Shown piece after piece: positions 15,101-29,100 of a stretch of 64,000 nt of DNA. Every line of letters begins with the position of its first letter. Within the stretch, counting starts at the first letter, position 1. This DNA comes from Nereocystis luetkeana (taxonomy: Eukaryota; Sar; Phaeophyceae; Laminariales; Laminariaceae): positions 864,001 through 928,000 of the forward strand of contig JARUPZ010000013.1 in NCBI GenBank assembly GCA_031213475.1, in the 5' to 3' direction. The translations under genes and the position numbers were made by a program. The notes under the pieces are model-generated. The model saw only the letters and a program-made list of their open reading frames with translations. It ran no database searches and was not told where the DNA came from.

Positions 15101-17097
15101 GGACAGGTTCACTCCTACGCATCACACACCTCGAAAATAGACCAAACATTTTTCACAGCGCTTTGCAGAACGCAACATAACACTGCCGTGAAATAAAATA
15201 TGTCAGGTACCAGGTACCGCTCTGTGGGGCCAAACTACGGTCCCCTTTAGGGGGGCATAACTAGTCTAATCATCAGTATTTTGACCCCAATACGGACTGC
15301 ATTTTTTCCCCTCGAAGTGTTAATCCAAGCGTTCCCTATATTTCGGCACAGAGTGGTAACAGAAACGCAAAGCGGGAGTTCCAAGCAAGCGACGCACATC
15401 AAGTGCCAACGAAAACCACGTTGAGGCGGTCTCACACTTCAACACTTTTCACACCAATATGAGGGCACACAGCAACAATTACCAAAAAATGGTTCGAAAA
15501 CATAAGGGTGCTGGTTACTACCTGGTGCGTATTACTATGTACCTATATGTACTACCTGGTATTATGTAATATTAACACCATGTATTACTACATGGTACCA
15601 GGTATGTATTTACTTCGGTGTATGCACCAATATGTATTTCTGGTATGTGGTACTATGTAAAAACCATGACCCCTAGCAATAGAATCATACAGACACAGTA
15701 TGTACTGGCAAAGAGTAAACTATTGGCAGTGAATAAACTGATTGAGCCAGACAGTAGATGCTGCCAGTACTTTTTGGATACTACGCACGCACGCCCAATA
15801 AACACGCCATACTGAACAGAAACGCCTCGCAATGCAGTTCGGGAAGATAGCTAAAGTAGATAGGAAACCATTTGTACTTTCTCGCGCTTTGTTCGCTGGT
15901 GAGAGCGTACTATACCTGGTATACTACACTCATGCACCTCAAGAGGAGCGACGATGCGTACCGCTCTAGTATAATGCGCCTGCGCGAAGAACAGTATACT
16001 GGTGCAAGCCAGTACACTGATTGCCGACGGAGCCAGTATATAATATATACTGGTTGAAGGTGCCAGTGTCCAGAGACTCATAACACTACAGTACATAAAC
16101 GCCGCTCACCGGTCGAGTCAAACCTCGCGGGTCAGATCAAGGCTGGGTAGGGCAAGGGCGACCCGACCCGACCCGTGACAGTATGAAAACCTCCTGGAAC
16201 CCACCCGACCCGGCCCCACCGGACCTGCGAGATTTCTAAAAATTCCTGATCTGACCCGCGGGCCGGGTCATGGCCCGTGAAGAGTCCTAATTCGAATGGA
16301 CTATTCTGAGCGGGCCCTCACCTTGAGAAGACACGGGACGGCGCCGATCCGGATGAGGAAGTGCAGGACGGTTAGGCAGTATCCGTAAGAGCTGAGGGTT
16401 CCCTGTCGTTCCGTCACCAGCCACAGCGCCGACACAGCAAAAATAAATAAAAAGGATCCGATTGTTGCACCGGAGAACACGATATTTCGATACAACGGGA
16501 TGACGAGCAAAGGGACACGCGATGGGGTCGTTGCATCGTGTCATACCGAGGCGCATGTCATGACTGACCGCACAGGGAGCAGACGCTATCGTTGCTTTCA
16601 TACCGAAATCGCAAACCCCGTAGCTGTTATTTTTAACCTAGGGCCACTGAAGTTATTCGATTGACCGCGCTGGGTTTAAGATTGGTAAGGCGGTAAAATA
16701 CTATTACGGGGGGCCATAGTTAATAGGACCTATGGTATACATAAAAACCTATATATTTCACCATTTTTACTAACAATATGAGGTCCTCTTAACTATGGTC
16801 CCCCGTAATACGAAGACAAACCACACTTCAAAGCACGAATAACACAGATGAAAAAAAAAAAACCCCTCATACACAACCAAACCCCACATGGTACTGTATA
16901 TCATACGCTCGCACGACAAGCGACGGCCGTTTTCTACTGGGCCACGAGGGGCGTGTTCTACTGGGCAGGACAAGGCAAGGCAAGGCAAGGCAAGGCAAGG
17001 AAACTGAAGCATGCAATGAGCAGCAGCAGCAACAGCCCACAAGTCAGGTGACAACAAAAACTGCCAGTGAAATCGCCAGCAAAAAGGACAGATCACA

Positions 17098-17130
<33 letters not shown>

Positions 17131-20100
17131 CCTATCTACCATATATCGTCTAGACCCCAGCCTGCCGCGGTAAGATGCTGGGCAGGATCTGCAAAATACA
17201 GATCCAACCCGGCAAACATGTTCTAGATCACGCAGGGCATACATATACCATATACGGCTCCCACCCAGCAACATGACCTACAGATCATACAGATCAGGGA
17301 TATAGCTATCTATCTACCCTGACGTATCTACTATACTAGATCATAAAGTGGGAATCGGTGAAATGACAAACGACGCGTATTCTGCAAGTCGACGTGTGGC
17401 GAGTTTGGCCCCTAATCCCTCACATTCTACTGTAACTACTTCGCCCGCCCAAAACGGGACTGTAGTCCCAAACAGTCCTAAAAGGGTTCAAGCTTAACCA
17501 CTTTGTCCGGAAATACAACGACGATTTCAATACTAATGTTCAAAACAAGCGTTTCGTACACCTGAGGCCAGAGCGGTGGGATTTTTACATGACCAGTCCG
17601 CTGGAGGATGAAAGGTGAAAAAAAAGAAAAATAAGGTAACTTTTTTCCGGGGTGCGGTACCTTTGAAGAATCGTTGATCTCTCGAGCCTTAGCCCAGCTC
17701 TTCACGAGGTAGAGCAGCGCCTTGTATCGAGGGTCCTGCAACCGCCAACACGACATATGGCGGCGTGCCGAATGACGGCAGAGAGGGTAACGGGGTGGGG
17801 GTCAAGGGAAGGCAAAGCAACAACCACACCGGGAACGACAGCAAAACAGCGCAACAGCGACGACGACCACAACAAAAGCACCAGCAACGAAAACACCGAC
17901 AGCTCAACGAAGACGTGTATCGCGATGAAACATCAACACCCTGGGAATAGGTCTACACCGCCAACTAGTTTAATACCTGAACAAGCAGACGAGCATGCTT
18001 ATGTGAGCAAAATATCAAAGCTACAATACAGTACACACATCAGCATCTGCCTATATCCCACGCGGTCAGCGATAAATGCTACTAGTCCAAAAATAGCTAA
18101 TAGTATGAAAAATCGACAAGCGGTAGGAAAGCGGAACCGTCTGCGCGAAGACAGTATAGCTGTCGCAAGACAGGAACTCGAGCAGATAGATCCCTGTCCA
18201 TCGGTGGATCGCTTCAGCCAAGCAGAACCAAAACAAGAAATATCGCATTTTGCTCATGATAAACGATGCCTTCTATAAACATATACCAGGTATATAATGT
18301 CTGATCGTCAACATAAGGTACGGTCAGATGGTAACAAAAAATGATGAAATGTACGATGGCGGCGCGCCTATTAATAGTATGTTATGAGGCATTTCTCACT
18401 TGAACAGCCTTATGCTATGAGTATCATACGTCAAGGACCTGATCTACTGTGGAGAACAATTACATTGCCACCCGACGAAGAACCGCACGCTTCGGACAGA
18501 TCATGTACAGGTCATTCCCGGTTGATGCTCTAGATATTTCAGAGCAGATATATAGATTTCTGATCTGTATGATCTAGCTCGTGACGCTGGGTGGGAGCCG
18601 TAGAATCTGCGTGATCTGTTGCTATGATACTATCAACAGATCCTGCGCAACCTCTCACAAAGGCAGACGAGGAACTAGATTATCTAGATCATGACCAACC
18701 CGGGTGTTTGTCCACAGATACTAAAAAAACGAAAATGTTTGTTTTCCAGTGATCTCGGGGAAGCCACTCCTCGGCAAAGAAAAACCCCGTCAACCGGGAA
18801 AAAATTGGACCAAAAATCCTACGTGCTCAGTCGTAGCTTGACGCTTTTAGTGCAGCAGTCCCGTTCTGTGGACAAAACACTCGAATTCCAAGTAGTTCGT
18901 CACCGAAACGGGACTGCGGCACTAAACAGCATTCGAAGGGTTTAACATGTACTGCGGCGGGCTACCGTAAGGGTAAGGGTGTCATACCACCTACAAAATA
19001 AGAGCCTCCACGCGTGGGATGCATCGAAATCCCAACACATCCAGCGTCCGCGGCTGGTGCTTTCCTAGAAAGGTACCAGTTCCGTGGTCACAGTCTCTAG
19101 TATTGCGGGGGAGGGCATAGTAATGCATAGCAATCAACCCCCACGATAGATCCAAAGACATACCTGGTGCTATAGCCTGCACCCAACAATCGACTTTGTA
19201 CATCTGAGGAAACTACTATACCAAATAAAAAAAACTTTTTATAAAAAGCTGAGAGATCGAGGGTACACGGGAAAAAAATACGAGAAGACACCACTTTTTT
19301 CTTCAGCCCCTGACAGGGGGGGGGGTGTACTCGATAGGAGAGATGTGCTCGATCTCATGCATGGCCGTAGTCGTATTACCATAGACCCTCGCATCCCTAC
19401 AATGCCGGGACGGAGCATGTCGGGTTTTCACCGACCAGGCAGACATTGCTTGCACCAAGCGCGAAGCGCCGTCAGGTGCCCGGCGAGTCGCATGAAGGGT
19501 GAGCTGCATCCTACTAAGAACCGCTTTAGAGGCGGACTTGCATATGGATGACAGCTTCAATGAGGGGGGGGGGTTACTGAAAGCAAGTAAAAAAACTGAA
19601 GAAAAAACAAGCTTTAAATGCGAGTATTTCCTGACAAAATATCCCAACCCGCTACGTACGTAGAATTGAATTCCGATATGGTGGCGGGTGCGGCTCCGTT
19701 TCCTTTTTTTTAATCTTATTCCTCAAAACTCAAATTTGCAAGCTTTAGACAAACGATCAAATGGGCTTTTGCACATCCTAGCGTGCACCACATATCGGAC
19801 GAAGCAAAGACACGGGGAGACAAATGACACAATGGTTGGGCAGCTCTCTAGTTGAGGAGCCTATACTACAATCAAGTGGGACATGTTGGGACTACACTAT
19901 AATCAAGTAAAACCCCTATCCGTAGCACGCCTGCACTGCTCCGAAACCGTAGCACGTGAGAAGGTCGCCGAGGTTACCGAAACCTCGCGAGCAGAGCTGA
20001 CGAGCAGGAACGACGAATCCAACAGCATTCACACGTATATATATTAGCCCACAGCGCATATACAAAGAGCATGTATCTTTAGTGCCTGGTATATATACGT

Positions 20101-23100
20101 ACCTGGTACGATATATCCTGAACCGGACATCAGGTACCGGCACATTACAAAGCCCCAGATACACAACCATACAGAGAAAACATATCATCTAGTTTCGCAC
20201 CAATCGCGGGTCACCATGTTGCTGTGCAAAACACATCTGAACACGCAACGGACACGCAACGTACATACGGGTACACGTCAGGGTCATACCTACACAACCT
20301 GACCCTGCACAGCACCAAACGATCTATTAACAGGCGATCTACGTAGACCGCAAGTCGCAAGCTGTCCGATGTTGTAAAACGTTTGTACTCGTCGGCCAAT
20401 CACATTTCACCATCGGCCAATCACATATCACCGTTTTTAAACGTCTACCGCCGGCCAATCACATCTCACCATGTGAGTATAGGTCCTGATGAGACGGGTG
20501 TTGTGCACAGCCACCATGTTGTTGACGCTGACGTCGACCATGCTAGGCCGCCCGCTCTCGTGCCACAGGCCCCGCGGCGCACAGGCCTTAACGACAGGTA
20601 CTCTTGACCTCGACACCGCAAACACCTTCAAAGAAAAACAGCAACAACATGAAAAAAAAAACAGGGTTATTCACGGATCCGGTAAGAACTCGGGTGTCGG
20701 GTCCGACGGAATCGGTCCGACCGAATCACCCGACCCGACCCGACCCTACTCGTCAGTGCTTGGAGGCTTCTTAACTCCTGGCTCGACCCGTGGGTCAGGT
20801 TATGACCCGTGAACTGGCCCGAATAAAACTCATCACCGAGCATACAACAGTTTTTCGTTTTTGTTGTTGAAAATAATAATATGCAAAGAACTAAATAAGA
20901 TATACGACACTCCGAGGTGAGATCGAGAGTTTTCCTCGAAACTTATATAGATAGACCCATGCGTCCTTGGGACAGTCATCACCTTACCTCAGCTTGTTCG
21001 TAGTGTGGCCAATGCTACAAATACATCCGTCGTACTTTTTCGCTTTTTTTACACGTCGAACAGATCACCATCTATCTATCTACCTACAGATACATCATCT
21101 AGATCCCAACCTGCCCGTCAGGGGATATTGCGCAGGGTCTATGTGGGACAGATCCAACGAAGAAAAAATATCCTACAGTGAATATGATGCCGATGAGACG
21201 GCTTCCACCGGCGGGGAACACGAGCTACAGCAGTAGATCCTACAGATTAGGGATGTATCTCCGCTGCAATATCTAAAATCATTTTTCAAGTGGGATTGAC
21301 CTGTAAATGATCTGTCTCATGTGCGAAAAAAATCGATGCCATGTCCCCAGCACTATTGTTGGACAGTATTAATACCTAGCGAGCGACCAGAACAATCATG
21401 CAGTAGTAAATAGGACCTGAGGCATACACAAAAACCTATATATCCCTACATTTTACAAACAATATTTGGTCCGATTTATTATGGTCCCCCGTAAACAGCT
21501 AGAGACCAGAACAATAACGATTTTTGGTTGAACAGCCCAGCAGCGCGGACCGGAGCACGCTGCCGCTAAGCCCGTGCCACGCGACTCTTCGCATCCAACC
21601 ATTGTAACTCAGGACACCAACCATTGATATCAACCCCAGCACTGCAGTGGCCGTTTCCGTAGTCTGCACTTCTTATCGTCCGTTTTTCTTCTCTGAGGTC
21701 CCAAGGGAGTTATAACCCTGTCAGGCCTGCAGTCCCGTCTTCGGGACAATCGGGGACAAAATTCCTCGGGAATTTGAGTGGTTCGTCCCCAAAACGGGGC
21801 TGCAGGTCTTCCAAGGGTTGAGCGGTAGTGGCTGTCCAATGCTACTCTTGACAGAAATAGCGCTTGTTTTCGTTATTGCTGCTCACTTCTGTGAAGCCCT
21901 GCCTCTCTAGGAGTCTCTTGATACTGAACACGATAGTCCCGATCGCCTTGACCTTATCCGAGGCCCGCTCCAGCATAGCGCGGGAGTCCACGACAGCCTT
22001 CATCGCCGATTTCTGCGCATGAAAGTTAGAATCGCCACACGAAAACGACCAAAAAACAGGAAGCAACACAAAAAAAAAACAAAAGAGAGAGAGAGAAGGG
22101 GGAGAAAACCAGGATAGCAAGAAAGGGAGGATGGAACGACAAACAAGAATTAGGAGGATCAGCAAGAGGAGGAGGAGGAGGAGGAGGAGGAGGAGGAGGA
22201 GAGACAATCTTCGGCAAGAGATGATAATAGTCCGCAAGGAAAACTTCGGTGAGAGCAAAATAGATCTTCCCGACAGGCGGCAGTGGCTACCTCTGCGCCG
22301 CACGAAGGGCACGGCAAGAAAAAGAAAAAAGAAGAAGAACAACAGCGGGAACGAAGTCAATACATGTATGGATACATTCAACAAGCCCTAACCCTAACCC
22401 TAACCCTAACCCTAAGACCGGAGAGAGAGAACCGTCAACAAAAAAAAAGAGAAGGATACGAGAAAAAACGAATTGAAGCAGAGAATGACCCTGTCCCGTG
22501 CCGACTTCTGCTGTATCCAAGGTGAGCCACAGGAACAACAACCCAAAACAACTATTGCGGGGGGCCATAGTTAATAGGACCTATGGCATACATAAAAACC
22601 TACCGGTATATATTTAACAATTTTTACTAACAAATTTGGTCCTATTAACTATGGCCCCCCGTAATAGATAAAGAGAGACCAGCAGCCAAACGAGAGGGGG
22701 AGAGAAATAACTTAACACGAAGGGGCCACGCCATAAATAAATCGATTCATTTTGAAGCTTTCATCCACATGCGTAAGTCCGCCTCACTGGTGTTTCTTAG
22801 TAGGATGCAGCTCCCCCTTCATACGACTCGGCCAACACCCTACGGCGCTTCGCGCTTGGTGCTAGTAATACCTGCCTGGTCGGTGAGCACCCGACGTGCT
22901 CCGTCCCGGCATTGTAAGGATGCGACGGTCTATGGTCACACGACTGCCGCCACGCACGACAATGAGTACACCCCCCTGCACAGTCCCCTCTACCCCCCCA
23001 CCCCTACCCCCCCCCCCCCCCCCCCACCTCACTCCAAGCCCTCTTGTTCTCAGAGACCACGCACCAACAGCATTACTCCCTCTGCCGTCCTTCCCCTTTC

Positions 23101-26100
23101 CCCCCCCCCCTTCCCCCTCCGCTGCGCCCCCCCCCCCCACCCCGCCCCTCTCCCACCTCTTCCTCGGTTAAGGCGTGGAGGTGCTTCTTACTCCAGGCCC
23201 TGAAGTTGTTCTTCTTAATATCGAGCTGACCCTCCGCTTGCACCGCCTCCTTCTTCAACGCCGAGATGGCGGCGTCGAGGTCGACAAGCTTGGCGGACAG
23301 CAGTCGGGCTCGCCGCACGTATCCGGCCTTGATGCCACCGGCGTCAGCGGTTTTGGGCTGAACGGCACCTGCGTGAGTAATGCCACCGGTGTCAGCGCCA
23401 CCTGAATTGACGGCACCGAACCGAAAGGCAGAAGTTGTAGTGGCACCGGTCTGGGTGGCACCGGTATCAGTGGCGCCACCGGCATTAGTGGCACCGAGCT
23501 GAACGGCACCGACGGTACAATCGCTGTCTATTTTCTGGTGGTTCGTCCCTCCCCCCCCTGCCTCATCGTCCTCTCCTATGTTTGCGGTGCTCGTGCCCCC
23601 CAAGTTGCCGGCAGTCTCGCCCTCTAATTGGCTGACAGCCTCGCCCTCTGATTGACTGACAGCCCCACCATCTGATTGACTCGTAGCCTCGCCCTCTGAT
23701 TGGCTGACAGCCTCGCCCTCTGATTGACTGACAGCCCCACCATCTGATTGACTCGTAGCCTCGCCCTCTAATCGACTGACAGCCTCGCCCTCTAATTGGC
23801 TGACAGCCTCGCCCTCTGATTGACTGACAGTCCTACCATCTGATTGACTCGTAGCCCCGCCCTCTATTCGACTGACAGCCTCGCCCTCTAATTGGCTGAC
23901 AGCCCCTACCCCGTTGACACCTCGGTCTTCCTTGGATAGGCTTGCAGCGCCCCTGGTTGGCTCGGAATTTTCCGCTGCTGTCGCTGTTGCTGTTGCTGCT
24001 GAGGAGGAGGAGTTGGATGCCGGCTGGAAGGCGGGCACGATACGGAGGCGGAGTCGGCAGGGCCATACCGGGGCGATTGTACGGTAAGTTACAGCCAGCG
24101 AGCACCCATGACTCTAACCTGAAAAAGTCGACATACCCTCCAACAAGGCCAACCTTCAACCTGATACCACTGCAGAAACGACTTCCAGCCAAATTCGAAG
24201 CAGTTGGTCTCGAAAGGGGTTTTATCACATAAATTCAAGTATTACGGTGGACCATAGTTAATAAGACCTATAGTATACATAAAAACCTATATATTTAACC
24301 ATTTTTACGAGCAATTTTCGATCTATCGTCCCCCGTAATAGCTTATCCCGAAAACTCGGGAGATTTGTGAAGGGGCTATGTCAACTCTAATCCCAAGTAG
24401 TTCATTCGATTTTTCGTTTCGGACTGGTTACGAAATATATATCGACCGACACCTTTTACCGCACACCGTTATCTGGTACCTCTGGTAGCTGGGGATAACG
24501 AAGGTGACTGCTCGACGAGACGTACACATACGAATGGAGGGTATTTCAACTCTGATTCCGTCCACACAAGAGCAATAAACACGCGCCTCAGCATGTGACC
24601 TTCACGGCAGACACCGCTCGGTTTCATGCGCGCCGAATGGGTGACTACATTTTACGGATAGAGCGAATGGAGCTGCAACTCTGTCCGAAAGAACAAGGAC
24701 CAGAGCAGGGAGGATGTTGATAGTGCTTGTGCACGATATTCTCGTGGTGGCAGTTGTAGGAATAATGGGGAGATCCAGCGGGAGCACAGCATTATTATTG
24801 TATCTGACCGCAAAATGCTTTTGCTAAGTAGGCCAGTGGGTAGTGCCACACAACCATCACAGTCCTCGCAAGTCCGGAAATATCGAAATAGCCCACTGCC
24901 ACGTACATGCATACCTCAGCACGGAGCGGCTCTTCCCGAGGAAGCGCGGCCCGCAGCTTCTCCAGCTGTTGTTGTGTCTCCTTCCTCACCCTCTGCATGC
25001 CCCTGAGCCTGCCCCCCGTCATATTCACCGCCCCCCTTGCCCGCGCAACTCTGCGAATGAAAAAACGCCAATCAGTAGCGCTGTGAGTTGGCTTACTACA
25101 CTACACTAACTGCACTGGTGACTTGACGGCTAGTTACTACAACAGTTGACGGCTAGATACTAATTGGCTGGACTTGACGACTAGTTACTATTAATAGTTG
25201 GCTGGGCTTTACGGCTAGATGTTAATGACCACAGTAGTTGACTGGGATTGCCGGCTATTAATAGTACTACAGTAGTAGTTGGCTGCGCTTGACGACTAGT
25301 TGCTAGTTGGCTGGGCATCACAGCTATATTATTCGATCGGATACATACGAACAAATAAAAAGAGCACAGCATCAACATCAACATTACTGCTGTACTTCGT
25401 ATGTACTATACACTGAATTGTTGGCCATTACACCTGATTATTATTTGCTCTATTCCAGTAAACGAACTTCTGCCCAACAGGGGCTGCGTCATAGGCCACC
25501 AACAAAAGTCAAGTTAACCCTTTCAGGATCACAGTCTCGTTTGGGGACAAAACACTCGAATTTTAAGTAGTTTGTCTCCCAAACGGGACTGCGGTCCTAA
25601 AAGGGTCAAACACCCTAACCCTGAGCGCCTGAGGCTTTTCCCGAAGGGAAACGTACGGAGGAAACAACAACACCAAGTACAACAGTGGCATCATACGACA
25701 CCAACGATATGCCACGAAAAAAACAACAGTACGCACGCCGACTCATACTGCATTCGTATACGAGGACTAGAGAATAAGCTTAGAACAATTATCAGTAGTA
25801 GATAAACGCCTACTTACAAAAACGGCGGCGCAATTCTTCTTGGGACACGCGGAAAGGAGGACTACGCCTGTGAAACAGACAGTACGATGACAAGGATATC
25901 GTCTCCCCGAAATACCAAAACAAAAAAATTACAACCGATCCTTGCACATACATACCGATCTTCAATCGACCGCGAAATCAAGGACAATGCTTGCTTATCA
26001 TATACCAGGTACATCAAAAGACATGAGCGGGTATACAGGATTCAGGCGAGGGCTTCACAACCGTCGTGCAGGAAACATACAGCAGTTCGGTGACATCCCT

Positions 26101-29100
26101 ATATGATGGGCATGTATCAGGGTCAAAAGGACGAGTTTACACAGACAGCTGCCAATCCGTAAATACCGCACACCAGACGCACGAGAAAAAAAAACAGCAA
26201 CGATACCCGACTCACAAACTACTCTGCTGCTTCTCTTCGGCGGTTCTCTCCTGCCTCAGCGCGACGGCTCCCTTGTTCTGCTGCTCGATCGAAGCGGCCT
26301 CCTTTCGCCGCAACTCCATGTTATCCTGCAGACCACACCCCCGTCCCCCATTCCCGGGAAAAACACGCCGTGTCGGAATGAAAGAGTGGCAAGTATGATA
26401 TACTCGCACACACCCGCAATATACTCTGGTATTAAGTCACTTAACACCTGGTATTAAGACACACCTGATACCCCGGTATTAAGGCACTGTCCCTAATAAT
26501 ACGAGCAAGGGCCGTTTTTACTCAATAGTATTCAGTATTATTCGTATATACAACCTTCCCCATGTTTCGGGACATTTGTAGCGATAATAGACGCAAGTCG
26601 ACGAGGGCAAAAAAGCCTGCGGTCCTCTCGCGATGACGATGAACGCACAAACCGTACTATTAATAGGAGGACAGCATGCCTGCAATGTGACTACTACGGG
26701 GGACCATAGTTAACAGGACCAAATATTGTTAGTAAAAATGGTTAAATATATAGGTTTTCATGTATACCATAGGTCCTATTAACTATGGTCCCCCGTAATA
26801 GTACGGGGGACTATATTGAATAGGACTATTACGGGGGACCATATTGAATACCAGGTACCAGGTAGGACCTACGGTACACACAAAAAAACATATATTTCGC
26901 GATTTTTACTACCAATGTTTGGTCCTATGTAGTATGGTCCCCCGTAATAGTGGATTGGTATTAATAGGGAGAGAAACACAAGAAACGAAAAAAAACAAGA
27001 AAGAAAGTGGTGAACAATAGTGCTGGGAGAGGGGGGAGGTACCGATGATTGTAAATATTCTTCTGCGACCCGCAAAAAAATCTCTCCCCCGGCCTCCCAA
27101 CTTCGCTCGCGTGTCATACATACACCTGGTATACAGCCTGGTAGACAATAATGGTGTCGGAGAGGGGGGGGGGGGGGGTACAGGGAGGTGTACGACAATA
27201 CCCGTACTGCTCGTACGCTCTTTCCAGGCGCTTGGAAAGTTACACGCTTCGGACAGGTAGATCAGACAGATCATCCACAGAGAGATCATTTGGATCTTAG
27301 CCGACCGTTGCGATAGGTTGTGCAGAGCCTGTGCAGTACATATCCAACCCAGGAAACATGTCCCACAGTAGATCATGCAGGGTATACTATATATATATGG
27401 CTCCCACCCGGCCATATGAGCCAAATCTTGCAGATCACAAAGATCATATAGATCATACAGATCAAGAAAATACATCTGCCCTGAAGTATCTACTACTCTG
27501 TAGATCACGTTCAAGTGGGAATCGATGAACTGTCCAAAATGTGAAACATCGCACTCCTCCTTTCTTTGGCCGGTAATAAAAATGCCGTTTTACATTGACA
27601 CGAGGGTACAAACGTGGATACAATTCCCGGCAACAGTGGTATGCATATAAGTGTTGGATATCGTATCGAAGGTTCCGATATATCGAAATATCGAATTTCA
27701 TTCCAGGCCACAGCAGTGGTTTGGACTTCAGTGTTGGATATGGTATCAAAAGTTCCGATATACCTCGTATCGAAATTTCAAACTTTCTGTATACCGTATC
27801 GAAAGTTCCGATGTATCTGGTAGCGAAATATCGAATTTTGGATATATCGTATCGAAATTTCCGATATATCGACATATCGCACTTTCGACATATCGCATCG
27901 AAAGCATTTTGCTCTCTCCATCCCCTGGCATCCCCGTGTTCATGCTGACACTGAACGAATGCTTCGCTGTATAGAATATCGAAAGCGCACTGAATACGAT
28001 AATTTATTTTTCATCGGTATCGTATCGGATATCGATTATACTTCGATATCCGGCATTCAACAACACTGAACACTGAATATACCATATGTTTCCCGTAAGG
28101 GGTGAAAATCTGCCAATCTGGCCGGCAATGCACTACAGTAGTCAACTTTTGGTCGTTGAAATGACCACTATCTGGTTATTACACTATCGATCGTTAGGGT
28201 GGCACGAGGTGAATACCGGCACGATCACATGTCAGTCCACAATGAGCGGACAACTACCTGTACGAATTGTATATAGAGCACAATCATCTCACGGTTAAAT
28301 TAGTGCTGGTAAACTGGTCAGCGATATCGGTACATTGCGGTACCCTAATGGTGCCGGTCCATCTATTCATAGTGCCGGTATGTGCCAGGCCAATACATCG
28401 ACACTATAGCGCGCACCGGCATTATCCCGCACACTGGTACACTGGGTTTTCACATATGAACCAAGCGATTCCAACAGGCACTATAGCGGGCGACCGGCAC
28501 TATTGCATTATCCCGCACACTGGTACACTAGGTTTTCACATATGAACCAAGCGATTCCAACAGGCACTATAGCGGGCGACCGGCACTATTGCATTATCCC
28601 GCACACTGGTACACTGGGTTTTCACATATGAACCAAGCGATTCCAACAGGCACTATAGCGGGCGACCGGCACTATTGCATTATCCCGCACACTGGTACAC
28701 TGGGTTTTCACATATGAACCAAGCGATTCCAACAGGCACTATAGCGGGCGACCGGCACTATTGCATTATCCCGCACACTGGTACACTGGGTTTTTACATA
28801 TGAACCAAGCGATTCCAACAGGCACTATAGCGGGCGACCGGCACTATTGCATTATCCCGCACACTGGTACACTGGGTTTTCACATATGAACCAAGCGATT
28901 CCAACAGGCACTATAGCGGGTGACCGGCACTATTGCATTATCCCGCACACTGGTACACTGGGTTTTCACATATGAACCAAGCGATTCCAACAGGCACTAT
29001 AGCGGGCGACCGGCACTATTGCATTATCCCGCACACTGGTACACTGGGTTTTCACATATGAACCAAGCGATTCCAACAGGCACTATAGCGGGCGACCGGC

